Origin: AC-56 sp963702195
GTDB taxonomy: Bacteria > Actinomycetota > Thermoleophilia > Solirubrobacterales > 70-9
Assembly: GCA_963702195.1 (NCBI GenBank)
Contig: OY969725.1
Coordinates: 2,790,001 to 2,854,000, forward strand
Length of the DNA: 64,000 nt
Direction of reading: 5' to 3'
This document shows positions 50,260 to 59,147 of this stretch, piece by piece. Under the pieces are notes generated by a model. It made no database searches, was not told the origin of the DNA, and worked only from the letters and a program-made list of their open reading frames with translations. Within the stretch, counting starts at the first letter, position 1. Each line of letters begins with the position of its first letter. The position numbers were made by a program, and so were the translations under genes.

Positions 50260-51546
50260 CTAGCCGGCCTCTTCTTCGTCCGCCTCGCGCTGGCGATCGC
50301 TGCGCAGCAGCACCGCCGTGGTCTGCTCGAGGACGCGCCGCCAGGCTGACTGCGGCTCGCGCTCGCGCTCGACCTGATCCAGGACGTGGCGGACCCGCCG
50401 CGCCGAGATCTCGATCCCGTGGCGCTCGGCGATCGACTTGTAGCGCTCGTAGTCGCGGGCCAGCTTCAGGGTCACCGACTCGAAGCCGTGCTTGGCGATC
50501 TCGAGGCGGGCGCTGTAGTCCATGATCGACGTGCCGAACATGCGCTCGTCGTCGAACTCGGGCTCGATCAGGATGATGTCGACGCCCGGGTAGCGCTCCT
50601 CCCAGTGCTGGACCGCGATGTGAAGCCGCTCGTGGGAGAGGAGGCGGAAGGCCTGGTTGCCGATCGCCGTGAAGCCCATGTCGGAGACCCGCCGCGCCCG
50701 CGTTCCCATGATCGTCGGGATCCGCTTGCGGAAGTCGTTGACGAACGGGACGACGGGGTTGATGACCACGATGAACTTCGCCCCGTGCTCGACCGCCACG
50801 TCGATGTTGGTCGTCGAGCGGATACCGCCGTCGATGAACTCCCGGCCGTCGATCCTCACCGGCTCGTACAGCATCGGCAGGGCGCCCGAGGCGGCCACCG
50901 CCGTGGAGATCGGCACGTCCATCCACTCGCCGTCGCCCATGACGATCCGTTCGGTCGAGTCCAGATCGGTGGCGGTGAGGTAGAGCTCGGAGTTCAGTAG
51001 CCGGAAGTCATTGGTCCGATCGGGGTCGGAGAGCGCCTCCTCGACGTATGACTCGATGCCCCTGCCGCTGTAGACGCCGGTGGGCAGACCTCCCGCCAGG
51101 CCGTTGACCACGTCGACCGCGGAGATCTCGTTGAGGTGGCTCAGGAGCCCACGGGCGACGCCGGCGACGCGGAGCGGGAAGGTGAGCGACTTGCGGAGGA
51201 AGCCGCCGTAGTTGGGGTGCAGGAGCGTGCCGAGCGAGATGTCGGAGAGCGGCGAGGGGAGATCGCTGTTGATCACCCTCATCATCTCCTCAGGCGTGAT
51301 CCCGTTGGCGACCATGCTCGCGATGAAGGCGCCCGCGCTGGTGCCGACGTAGACGTCGAATTCGTTGATCGTCCGGTTCACGGCGAGCAGATCGAGCGCT
51401 CGCAGCGCGCCGATCTCATAGACGCCGCCCGTGAACCCCCCGCCGCCAAGGACGAGCGCGGTCTTGGACTGGCGCCGGCGACTCTTCTTGGCGCGACCCC
51501 CCCGCGACTCCGTCCGCGGCGTATCGAGCTCGACGACCTTGCCCAT
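50260..51546 (-). CDS. patatin-like phospholipase
   Basis: A 428-residue protein with the oxyanion-hole run LVLGGGGFTGGVYEIGAL, the nucleophile Ser in GTSAG (residue 70) and the partner Asp in FIDGGIRS. A basic N-terminus (GGRAKKSRRRQSK) precedes the fold. Such enzymes hydrolyse acyl esters of phospholipids or neutral lipids. No signal peptide is seen. It diverges from dacB with about 44 bases between the start codons. Confidence 0.9.
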   Translation of the reverse strand: MGKVVELDTPRTESRGGRAKKSRRRQSKTALVLGGGGFTGGVYEIGALRALDLLAVNRTINEFDVYVGTSAGAFIASMVANGITPEEMMRVINSDLPSPLSDISLGTLLHPNYGGFLRKSLTFPLRVAGVARGLLSHLNEISAVDVVNGLAGGLPTGVYSGRGIESYVEEALSDPDRTNDFRLLNSELYLTATDLDSTERIVMGDGEWMDVPISTAVAASGALPMLYEPVRIDGREFIDGGIRSTTNIDVAVEHGAKFIVVINPVVPFVNDFRKRIPTIMGTRARRVSDMGFTAIGNQAFRLLSHERLHIAVQHWEERYPGVDIILIEPEFDDERMFGTSIMDYSARLEIAKHGFESVTLKLARDYERYKSIAERHGIEISARRVRHVLDQVEREREPQSAWRRVLEQTTAVLLRSDRQREADEEEAG

Positions 51547-51590
51547 TGGAGCTACTCATTATTACTGGCCGGGCAGCTAGTCTGGCTCCA

Positions 51591-52850
51591 GTGCAGGGCA
51601 GGAGACTGCTGATCGTCGCCTTGGGCGCCGCGTACGCGCTGCTCGGCGGAGCTGTGCCCGCCATGGCGTCGATCTCCCGCGCCCACCTGAAGCACGGCCT
51701 GACGAAGCAGATGCACCGGGTCGGAGGTGCCAGTGGCGCCTGGGTGTACGACGTCGACGCGCCGGACCACGGGCTGCTCTTCAGCTGGGCGTCCAAGACG
51801 CCGCGCGTGCTCGCGTCGAACTCGAAGCTGTTCACGACAGCGGCGGTGCTCCATCGCTTCGGGGCGGACGGGAAGCTCGCGACGAGCGTCTATCCGCAGC
51901 GTCACTCCGACCTCCACCGTCACGCGATCAGGGGCAACCTGGTGCTCGTCGGGGCGGGCGACCCGGCCCTCGCGAGCAGCGGATTCGCGAAGCACAACAG
52001 CCTGCCCGTGACCGCCCTCGGCCCGCTTGCGCGGGAGGTCAGGCGGGATGGAATCAAGCGGGTGACCGGCAAGGTGCTGGCAGACGACAGCGTCTTCGAC
52101 CGCCGACGGGGCGTGCCCACGAACGGCGTCGACGCGTCAGGCGAGCTCTCGCCGCTTTCGGGGCTCTCCTACGACTCCGGATTCCTCCACGGCCACTACG
52201 CACCCAGCCCCGAGCTGGTGGCGGCGCGCGCGCTGACCGGCAAGCTCCGCCACTACGGCGTGAAGGTCAAGAAGGGCACGGGCCGCGGCCAGGTGTCCCG
52301 CTCGGCGCTTCGGCACCGTCCGCTCGCGAAGGTCAACTCGCCGAGCATCTCGGCGCTGATCACGGCCACGAACCGGCCCTCGAACAACTTCTTCGCCGAG
52401 ATGCTGCTGAAGCGCCTGGCGGCGAACGGCAAGCACGCCGGGACGACCCGCCGCGGCGCCCACAAGGCCGAGCGCTATGCCCGCAAGCTTGGGGCGAAGG
52501 TCAACATGGTCAACGGCTCTGGGCTCTCGCGCTCAAACCAGGCCTCGCCGAGCTCGGTGGGCCACCTGCTCCGGGCGCTCGAGACCCGCGACGACCACGC
52601 CGCCTTTCGCCACTCGCTCCCCCTCGCGGGGCGTGAGGGGACGCTCGCGGACCGCATGGGCGGCACCGCCGCCGAGGGACGCTGCCGCGCAAAGACCGGG
52701 ACTCTGAACGCGGTCAGCTCCCTGTCCGGCTACTGCAACGCCGGCCACGACACGGTCGCGTTCTCGATCCTCATGAACTCGGTCAACGTCTCGGTGGCGC
52801 AGGACGCCCAGGACCGGATGGCGGGGTTGATCGCTCGCTACCGGCGTTAG
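51591..52850 (+). CDS. dacB: D-alanyl-D-alanine carboxypeptidase/endopeptidase (PBP4, peptidase S13)
   Basis: A 419-residue protein starting with GTG. A signal segment (LLIVALGAAYALLGGAVPAMA) is followed by the penicillin-binding fold. Active-site motifs are S76-N-S-K79 in LASNSKLF, SNN in RPSNNFFAEML and KTG in AKTGTLNAVSSLSGY. It trims peptidoglycan peptides outside the membrane. A start 45 bases upstream is in frame but would add a leader overlapping the divergent patatin gene's promoter. Its stop shares bases with the ligA stop on the other strand (TTAG). Confidence 0.93.
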   Translation: MQGRRLLIVALGAAYALLGGAVPAMASISRAHLKHGLTKQMHRVGGASGAWVYDVDAPDHGLLFSWASKTPRVLASNSKLFTTAAVLHRFGADGKLATSVYPQRHSDLHRHAIRGNLVLVGAGDPALASSGFAKHNSLPVTALGPLAREVRRDGIKRVTGKVLADDSVFDRRRGVPTNGVDASGELSPLSGLSYDSGFLHGHYAPSPELVAARALTGKLRHYGVKVKKGTGRGQVSRSALRHRPLAKVNSPSISALITATNRPSNNFFAEMLLKRLAANGKHAGTTRRGAHKAERYARKLGAKVNMVNGSGLSRSNQASPSSVGHLLRALETRDDHAAFRHSLPLAGREGTLADRMGGTAAEGRCRAKTGTLNAVSSLSGYCNAGHDTVAFSILMNSVNVSVAQDAQDRMAGLIARYRR

Positions 52851-54871
52851 CGCGGCAGAAGATCGCGCAGCGCTGACTCGTCGATGACGGTCGTGCCCAG
52901 CTCCTCCGCCTTGGCCAGCTTGGATCCCGGGCTGTCGCCCGCCACGACGTAGTCGGTGCCCTTGGAGACCGAGCCCGTGACCTTGCCGCCGGCCCGGCGG
53001 ATCATCTGCGTCGCCTCCTCGCGGGTCAGGCTCGGAAGCGAGCCGGTCAGCACGAATGTCTTGTCCTCGAGCGGCCCACCCTCGGCGCGGCGCTCCTCCT
53101 CGGAGAGCTCGAAGCGAAGTCCGCGCTCGCGCAGGCGTCGGATCAGGTCGAGCGTGGGCTCCTCCGAAAGCTCCTCCTCGAGGCGCTCGGCGACGATCGG
53201 GCCAACGCCCTCGACCTCCTGGATCTGCTCCTCCGAGGCCTCGATCAGCGCGTCGATGGTGCCGAAGTGCTCGGCCAGCGCCTGGGCGGTCACGAAGCCG
53301 ACCTCCGGCAGCCCGAGGGCGAAGAGGACGATGGCGAACGGCTGCCGCTTCGAGGCCTCGATCGCCTCGATCAGGTTGCGGGCCGAGGTCTCGCCGAAGC
53401 CCTCGAGGGCGGCGAGCTGCTCGACCGTGAGGTCGTAGACATCGGCCTGGTCGCGGATCAGGTCCTCGTCGAGGAAGCGCGCGGAGAGCTTCTCCCCGAA
53501 CCCCTCGATGTCCATGACCGCGGCGAAGTGCTTGATGTGCTGGAAGACCTGCCCGGGGCACCCGCGCCTGTTCGGGCACATCGTGAACACGGCGCCCTCG
53601 GGCTTGACCGTGGGGGTGTCGCAGCGCGGGCACTTGGCTGGCGGCTTGGGCTTGCGAAGGCGCTTGCCCTTGCGACGCTGGACCAGCGGCGAGATCACCT
53701 GTGGGATCACGTCGCCGGCGCGCGTTACGACGACCTCGTCACCCTCGCGAGCGTCCTTTCGCGCCAGGTCCTCCTCGTTGTGGAGGGTGGCGGTGGAGAC
53801 GGTCACACCCCCCACGCGCACCGGCTCGAGCGCGGCAAAGGGGAACAACGCGCCGGTCCTCCCCACGTTCCAGAAGACGTGGTTGAGCCTGGTGGTGGCG
53901 GTGATCGGGGGGAACTTCCACGCAACCGCCCACCGCGGCTCGCGCCCGACCACGCCGAGCTCGCGCCACAGCGTCCGCTGGTCCACCTTGATGACGACTC
54001 CGTCGATCTCGAAGTCCAGCGACTCGCGACGGTCCTGCCACCACACGCATCGCGCGACGACATCGTCGGCGGTCTCGTGGATCGCCGTGTCCCCGTTGAC
54101 CTTGAACCCGTGGTCCCGCAGCCAGTCGAGCTCGTCCGCGTGTGTGGGGAGGCCGCCGTCACGCTGCGCGCTCATGCCGTAGCACCAGATCGACAGCGGC
54201 CTCGACGCGGTCACGTTCGGGTCGAGCTGTCGCAGCGAGCCCGCTGCGGCGTTGCGCGGGTTGGCGAAGGCGGCCTCGCCGGCGGCGCTCCGGGTCTCGT
54301 TCAGATCCTCGAAGGCCGAGCGCGGCAGGTAGACCTCGCCGCGAACCTCGATCAGCCCGGGCGCGTCGTCGATCCGCATCGGGATCGCCCTGATTGTGCG
54401 CAGGTTGTGGGTGACGTCCTCGCCGACGAAACCGTCCCCGCGGGTCGCGCCGCGGGTGAACGTGCCGTCCTCGTACGTCAGCGAGATCGCCAGCCCGTCG
54501 ATCTTCGGCTCGGAGACGAATCGAAGCTCGCCCGGCTCGATGTCGAGCTGGCGCAGCCGGTTGTGGAGGCGGTTCTCCCAGCCGCGGAACTCCTCGGCGC
54601 TCCGCGCGTTGGCGAGCGAGAGCATCGGCTCCGCGTGGCGGATCTCACCGAACTTGTCCAGCGGGCGCATTCCCCCCGCCACGCGCTGGGTGGGCGAGTC
54701 CGGGGTCCGAAGCTCCGGGTGCGCCTCCTCGATCCCGCGCAACTCGTCGAGCAGCGCGTCGTAGGCGTCGTCGCCGATCTCCGGGTCGTCGAGGACGTAG
54801 TACTGGTGGTCGTGGCGGGAGATCTCGCGCCGAAGCTCCTCCGCACGTTTTGCCGGATCGCGCGGGCTCAC
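52847..54871 (-). CDS. ligA: NAD-dependent DNA ligase
   Basis: A 674-residue protein, the standard length. The N-terminal Ia domain carries YYVLDDPEIGDDAYDALLDEL, the adenylated Lys is in EPKIDGLAISLTYEDG, and the OB fold follows. The zinc knuckle is CPRCDTPTV...MCPNRRGCPGQ. Helix-hairpin-helix repeats (AALEGFGETSARNLIEAIEASK) and a C-terminal BRCT domain (LEDKTFVLTGSLPSLTREEATQMIR) complete it. It joins nicks in replication and repair using NAD. Confidence 0.97.
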   Translation of the reverse strand: MSPRDPAKRAEELRREISRHDHQYYVLDDPEIGDDAYDALLDELRGIEEAHPELRTPDSPTQRVAGGMRPLDKFGEIRHAEPMLSLANARSAEEFRGWENRLHNRLRQLDIEPGELRFVSEPKIDGLAISLTYEDGTFTRGATRGDGFVGEDVTHNLRTIRAIPMRIDDAPGLIEVRGEVYLPRSAFEDLNETRSAAGEAAFANPRNAAAGSLRQLDPNVTASRPLSIWCYGMSAQRDGGLPTHADELDWLRDHGFKVNGDTAIHETADDVVARCVWWQDRRESLDFEIDGVVIKVDQRTLWRELGVVGREPRWAVAWKFPPITATTRLNHVFWNVGRTGALFPFAALEPVRVGGVTVSTATLHNEEDLARKDAREGDEVVVTRAGDVIPQVISPLVQRRKGKRLRKPKPPAKCPRCDTPTVKPEGAVFTMCPNRRGCPGQVFQHIKHFAAVMDIEGFGEKLSARFLDEDLIRDQADVYDLTVEQLAALEGFGETSARNLIEAIEASKRQPFAIVLFALGLPEVGFVTAQALAEHFGTIDALIEASEEQIQEVEGVGPIVAERLEEELSEEPTLDLIRRLRERGLRFELSEEERRAEGGPLEDKTFVLTGSLPSLTREEATQMIRRAGGKVTGSVSKGTDYVVAGDSPGSKLAKAEELGTTVIDESALRDLLPR

Positions 54872-54895
54872 TTGGGCGGCGTCGCGACCGATCGG

Positions 54896-55714
54896 CTACG
54901 ACGTGGCACCGGCGAGCACCTCCCTGAAGATCCGGTCCAGGTCCCACTCGCGAAGCCGCGTCAGGCCGTCGCGGTCGGTGAGGTCGAAGTGGACAGGCGT
55001 GATCGAGATCCGCCGCCGCGCGACGGCGGCGAGATCGGTCCCCGGCTCGTCCTCGAAGGATGGCTCGAACCCATAGATCTGGTACCGGCGCCGGCCGTCC
55101 CCGTCCTCGCCGACCAGCCGCAGCTCGTCGTTGTAGAGGCGCTTGCCGAGCCGGGCCACCTCGATCCCCTCGAGCTCCCCCGCCGGGACATTCACGTTCA
55201 GCAGCGTCTCCGCGGGCAGGGGCGAGTCCGACAGCAGACGGACCAGCTCGGCGCCGATCCCGGATGCCACCGCGAAGTCGAAGCTGCGACCGGGAAGGAA
55301 CCCCATCTCCTGCGCGCTTCCCTGCTGGGAGATGGCGATCGCCGGGATCCCGAGCACGATCCCCTCGAGCGCGGCGGCGACAGTCCCCGAGTAGGTGATG
55401 TCGTCGCCCAGGTTGGATCCGTGGTTGACGCCGGAGACGATCAGGTCCGGCCGCTCGCCGACGAGGCCGAGATCGGCGAAGCGCACGCAGTCGACCGGCG
55501 TCCCATCGGTCGCATAGGCGATGAAGCCGTCGTCGAGCTCCACCTCCTCGACGGAGAGCGGGGAGCGCGTCGTGATGCTCCGGGCGGTGGCGCTGCGATT
55601 GGAGTCGGGAACGATCACGTGGAGCTCGACCCCCTCGATCTCCAGGAGGGCGCGGCGCAGGGCGTGCATGCCCTCGGCGCCGATGCCGTCGTCGTTGGTC
55701 AGGAGGACTCGCAT
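54896..55714 (-). CDS. surE: 5'/3'-nucleotidase SurE
   Basis: A 272-residue metal-dependent phosphatase. The N-terminal LLTNDDGIGAEGMHAL has the paired Asp that bind the metal, the Ser is in DSNRSATARSIT, and the Asn in SGVNHGSNLGDDITYSGTVAAALEG. It removes phosphate from nucleoside monophosphates and is often tied to stationary-phase survival. ATG 55714 matches the family N-terminus; an upstream extension is not supported. It follows ligA's start region by 24 bases on the same strand. Confidence 0.95.
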   Translation of the reverse strand: MRVLLTNDDGIGAEGMHALRRALLEIEGVELHVIVPDSNRSATARSITTRSPLSVEEVELDDGFIAYATDGTPVDCVRFADLGLVGERPDLIVSGVNHGSNLGDDITYSGTVAAALEGIVLGIPAIAISQQGSAQEMGFLPGRSFDFAVASGIGAELVRLLSDSPLPAETLLNVNVPAGELEGIEVARLGKRLYNDELRLVGEDGDGRRRYQIYGFEPSFEDEPGTDLAAVARRRISITPVHFDLTDRDGLTRLREWDLDRIFREVLAGATS

Positions 55715-55813
55715 CGCGGCCGATTCTAGGGACCGGCCTCCCGACCGAGACTGGGCCGCGGGCGGAGCACATGGACTTGCCCGCGAGGAGCACGAGCAGA
55801 CTCCCGGCATTGC

Positions 55814-55829
55814 ATTAGGGTTACCTAAT
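55814..55829. promoter_or_regulatory. palindrome ATTAGG-GTTA-CCTAAT, probable metalloregulator site
   Basis: An exact 6-bp inverted repeat around four bases, 83 bases before the ZIP transporter start and about 100 bases before surE on the other strand. TTAGG/CCTAA halves are typical of DtxR/IdeR/MntR operators, although the spacing here is shorter than the 19-bp IdeR box. The bases outside (GC and ATGC) extend the symmetry weakly. Confidence 0.6.
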
Positions 55830-55911
55830 ATGCTAGAAGCCTCAGCTTGCTCGTCGGGATTGCGCCGGCGGCCGGAGGCCAACGTGACCGGATCGACCAG
55901 GAGACAACCGC

Positions 55912-56769
55912 TTGACCTTCCGTGAGACCGTCCTGCTCGGTGCCCTCGCCGGCTTCACGATCTATCTCGGGCTCCCGTTCGCGCGACTCCGGCTGCTGGG
56001 CCCGCGGGCCCGTGTGGCGCTCGCGATGTTCGCGGTCGGGGTGCTCGCGTTCCTGTTCGTCGACGTCATGGAGCACGGGTTCGCGATCGTCGAGGAGGCC
56101 GTCTCGGGTCTCAAGGGCGGCGATGAGAGCTTCGGCCACGTGCTGGGGCTCGCCCTGCTCCTCGGTGGCGGGTTCGCGCTCGGCAGCGCCGGGCTGAGCA
56201 TCCTCGAGGCGCTGATGCGCCGTGGCTCCGCCACGCAACCGCCGATCTCCGGCGCCTCGGCCGAGATCACGGTCGAGGACGCCGCGGCACTCGAGCAGCA
56301 GGCGGCGGCCGCGCGCGCCCGGGCCCTGCGGACCGGCATGACGATCGCCGTGGCGATCGGCCTCCACAACTTCGCCGAGGGCCTGGCGATCGGAGTCTCC
56401 GCCAGTACCGGCGAGATCAGCCTCGCCACGGTGCTGATCGTGGGCTTCGCCCTCCACAACGCGACCGAGGGCTTCGGCATCGTCGGGCCTCTCGGCTCGG
56501 TGCGTCCCACCTGGGGCTGGCTCGCGCTGGCGGGCCTCGTCGGCGGCGGCCCCGTCCTCCTGGGCTCCATGGTCGGTTACAACGTCACCTCGGAGCCCCT
56601 GGAGCTGGCGTTCTACGCCGTGTCCGGCGGCGCGATCCTCTACGTGATCGGCGAGGTGTGGACGGCGATGCGGCGCTACGGCCACCGCGAGCTCGGCCTC
56701 TGCCTGCTGGCCTTCGGCTTCTTCGTCGGCATCGCGACGGACCTGATCGTCGCCTACGGCGGCGGCTGA
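55912..56769 (+). CDS. ZIP-family metal transporter
   Basis: A 285-residue membrane protein from a TTG. It has eight likely helices. Metal-binding helices 4 and 5 are present as AIGLHNFAEGLAIGV and LHNATEGFGIVGPLG, the H-N-x-x-E-G signatures of ZIP proteins. A His/Glu-poor loop with a long Ala/Gln/Arg helix (LEQQAAAARARALRTG) lies before helix 4. It would import Zn, Fe or Mn. The metalloregulator-like palindrome upstream supports metal control. Confidence 0.9.
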   Translation: MTFRETVLLGALAGFTIYLGLPFARLRLLGPRARVALAMFAVGVLAFLFVDVMEHGFAIVEEAVSGLKGGDESFGHVLGLALLLGGGFALGSAGLSILEALMRRGSATQPPISGASAEITVEDAAALEQQAAAARARALRTGMTIAVAIGLHNFAEGLAIGVSASTGEISLATVLIVGFALHNATEGFGIVGPLGSVRPTWGWLALAGLVGGGPVLLGSMVGYNVTSEPLELAFYAVSGGAILYVIGEVWTAMRRYGHRELGLCLLAFGFFVGIATDLIVAYGGG

Positions 56770-56827
56770 ACCGGGCCGCGGACGCCGGTCACGCTCCCTC
56801 GCGGTCCGCTCAGATAGCTTGGCGCCG

Positions 56828-57931
56828 ATGGAGCGTGGGCGAGCCCGTGAGGCTGCGGAGGTCTGGCGCGAGCCGGTCCGCGGCGGATATCCCGACCCGC
56901 GCATGATGGGCCTGCCCGGCCGCCGGCGCCTGGAGTGCTGGCGGCGCGGGCTGATGCCTCCCCCACCGCTCTTCCACCTCACCGGCGCGATGCCGACCGG
57001 GTTCGGGACGGGGACCGCCGAGGCGCGGATGCCGGCGTCGCCGTGGCTTGCGGCCTCCAGCGGGCTGATCACCGGCGGCGCGCTGTCGATCCTCGCCGAC
57101 ATCGCGTTTGGGCTCTCGATCGAGACCGACCTTCCGCCGGCCACGCCCTACACGAGCGCCGAGCTGTCGCTCTCGTTCCTGCGGCCGGCGCGCCTGGGCG
57201 GGAAGCTTTCGGCGGGAGGGCAGGCCATCCACGTCGGCCGCTCCGTCGGTCTGTCCGAGGTCTTCGTGATCGAGGAGGAGACGGACCGGCTGATCGCCCA
57301 CGGAACCTCGCGCCTGACGATCTTCCCGCCCATCGACCCCGCCCCCGAGCCGCCGGAGTCGATCGAGCTGCCGCCCGCCGCCACGCACGAGTCCCCCGAC
57401 CCGTACCTGCGGCCGCCGCCAGGTGGGGTCATCCCTCAGGAGGTGTGGGAGAAGCTCTCTGGCGCCGAGATCCTCACCCGCCAGCTCGCTGGCGAGCTGC
57501 CGCCGCCACCGCTCCACCACCTCACCGGGCTGCGGCTGGCCGGGTTCGGCGAGGGCTGGGCGACGTTCGCCATGCCGCGAACGGAGTGGCTCGCGAGCCC
57601 CACGGGCATGCTCCAGGGCGGCACGATTGCGATGCTTGCCGACTTTGCGATGCTGGGGGCGGTCGAGACGACCCTGCCGCCGGGGCTGGCCTTCGCCGGA
57701 CTGGACCTCAAGGTCAACTTCCTGCGGCCGGTGGAACCGGGCGAGGGCGACCTCGTGGCGCGCGGCGAGATCGTGCACGCCGGGCGGACCCTCGCGATCA
57801 CCCGGGCCACGGTGACGAACCCCGAGGGCAAGCCGGTCATGGTGGCAACGGGATCCTCGATCTACCTGCCCGACCGTCCTGCCAGCCTTGGCGAGGAGGT
57901 CGAGCTCAGCGAGCCTGACGAAGTAGCGTGA
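56828..57931 (+). CDS. tandem hotdog-fold thioesterase
   Basis: A 367-residue protein with two PaaI-like hotdog domains. The first is at about residues 45-165 (SSGLITGGALSILADIAFGLSIE, then FLRPARLGGKL). The second is at about 225-345 (PTGMLQGGTIAMLADFAMLGAVE, then NFLRPVEPGEGDL). The parallel LTGAMPTGFGTG and LTGLRLAGFGEG leaders show internal duplication. It probably hydrolyses an acyl-CoA thioester as a fused pseudo-dimer. The spacer (PPIDPAPEPPESIELPPA) is Pro-rich. The substrate is unknown. Confidence 0.85.
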   Translation: MERGRAREAAEVWREPVRGGYPDPRMMGLPGRRRLECWRRGLMPPPPLFHLTGAMPTGFGTGTAEARMPASPWLAASSGLITGGALSILADIAFGLSIETDLPPATPYTSAELSLSFLRPARLGGKLSAGGQAIHVGRSVGLSEVFVIEEETDRLIAHGTSRLTIFPPIDPAPEPPESIELPPAATHESPDPYLRPPPGGVIPQEVWEKLSGAEILTRQLAGELPPPPLHHLTGLRLAGFGEGWATFAMPRTEWLASPTGMLQGGTIAMLADFAMLGAVETTLPPGLAFAGLDLKVNFLRPVEPGEGDLVARGEIVHAGRTLAITRATVTNPEGKPVMVATGSSIYLPDRPASLGEEVELSEPDEVA

Positions 57932-58011
57932 ACCCGCCCAGGGAGCCGGAGGCGACCGGTCGGCCGACGATGCCCCGCGGACACGAGGCGGAGGATGTCG
58001 GCGGAGGTTGT

Positions 58012-58764
58012 TCAGTAGCGGACCGAGGCCAGGTAGAGCCCGTGCGCCGGTGCCGTCTCCCCCGCGCGGTCGCGCGGTGCTCCGGCGAGCAGCGATTCGA
58101 AGTCCTCGAGCGAGCGCCGTCCGCCCGCCACCTCGAGCATCGTCCCCGCCAGAACTCGCACCATGCGGCGCATGAACGCGTCGGCCTCGATCCAGAGCTC
58201 GAGCAGCTCCCCCTTGAACGGCTCGGCCAGCCGGTGCGCCCGCCACTCGGCCTGGACGACGTCCCGCTCGAAGCGCATGTGCTCGGTCTGCGTGGGTGTG
58301 AAGGCGGTGAAGTCATGGTTGCCGACGAGCAGTGCAGCGCAGCGCTCGAGTGCCTCGCGGTTGGTGGGATACGGCCACCACAGGGCGCGTTCGCGCTCGA
58401 GCGGATGCCGGACGTCGGAGGCCAGCACCCAGTAGCAGTAGGTCCGCGAGCGGGCGTCCCGCCGCGCGTCGAAGGAGTCCGGGGCCGGCTCCACGTCGAG
58501 CACCGCGATCTCCCGTGGAAGCATCGAGTTCATCCGCTCCAGGAGCGCGTCGGGCGGTTCCCCGTCGACGGCGAAGCTCGCCACCTGCCCCCAGGCATGC
58601 ACGCCGGCGTCTGTGCGGCCCGCGACGGTGAGCGGCACCGGCCGCTGGAAGAGCCGCTCGAGCACCGCCTCGAGCTCCGCCTGGATCGTTCGCAGCCCGG
58701 GCTGCGCGGCCCAGCCGGCGAACGGCGCCCCGTCATACGCGATCGTGAGCCGGATGACGCCCAC
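58012..58764 (-). CDS. truA: tRNA pseudouridine(38-40) synthase TruA
   Basis: A 250-residue protein starting with GTG. The catalytic Asp is in VAGRTDAGVHAWGQV. RLTIAYDGAPFAGW is the usual start and AFMRRMVRVLAGTMLEV the C-terminal block. It makes pseudouridine at positions 38-40 of tRNA anticodon stems. It lies at the end of the ribosomal operon, 26 bases after rplQ, which is the standard order. Confidence 0.95.
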   Translation of the reverse strand: MGVIRLTIAYDGAPFAGWAAQPGLRTIQAELEAVLERLFQRPVPLTVAGRTDAGVHAWGQVASFAVDGEPPDALLERMNSMLPREIAVLDVEPAPDSFDARRDARSRTYCYWVLASDVRHPLERERALWWPYPTNREALERCAALLVGNHDFTAFTPTQTEHMRFERDVVQAEWRAHRLAEPFKGELLELWIEADAFMRRMVRVLAGTMLEVAGGRRSLEDFESLLAGAPRDRAGETAPAHGLYLASVRY

Positions 58765-58790
58765 GGCGAGAGGCTATTCGGCCGCCGGAG

Positions 58791-59144
58791 CTAGACCAGC
58801 TCGAGGAAGACCATCTCGGTGGCGTCCGAGCGGCGCGGGCCGAGCTTGACGATCCGCGTGTAGCCGCCGGGGCGCTCCGCGTAGCGCGGGCCGATCTCCT
58901 CGAACAGCTTGTGGACGAGGAAGCGGTCCTGGCCGAGCGTCGACAGCGCCTGGCGCCGGGCGTGGAGGCTGCCGCCCTTCGCGAGGGTGATCAGCTTCTC
59001 GACCTCCGGCTTGACGGCCTTGGCCTTGGCCTGGCTGGTCTTGATCCGCTCGTGCTGGATCAGCTCGCGCGAGAGGTTGCGGAGAAGCGCCTTGCGGTGC
59101 GCGGAGTCACGGCTGAGCTTGTGTCGCTGCTTGCCGTGGCGCAT
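58791..59144 (-). CDS. rplQ: 50S ribosomal protein L17
   Basis: A 117-residue protein with the canonical start MRHGKQRHKLSRDSAHRKALL. RNLSRELIQHERIKTSQAKAK follows, and the end block GGYTRIVKLGPRRSDATEMVFLELV. It is a structural protein of the large subunit near the tunnel exit. It is separated from the rpoA stop by three bases. Confidence 0.98.
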   Translation of the reverse strand: MRHGKQRHKLSRDSAHRKALLRNLSRELIQHERIKTSQAKAKAVKPEVEKLITLAKGGSLHARRQALSTLGQDRFLVHKLFEEIGPRYAERPGGYTRIVKLGPRRSDATEMVFLELV

Positions 59145-59147
59145 CGT

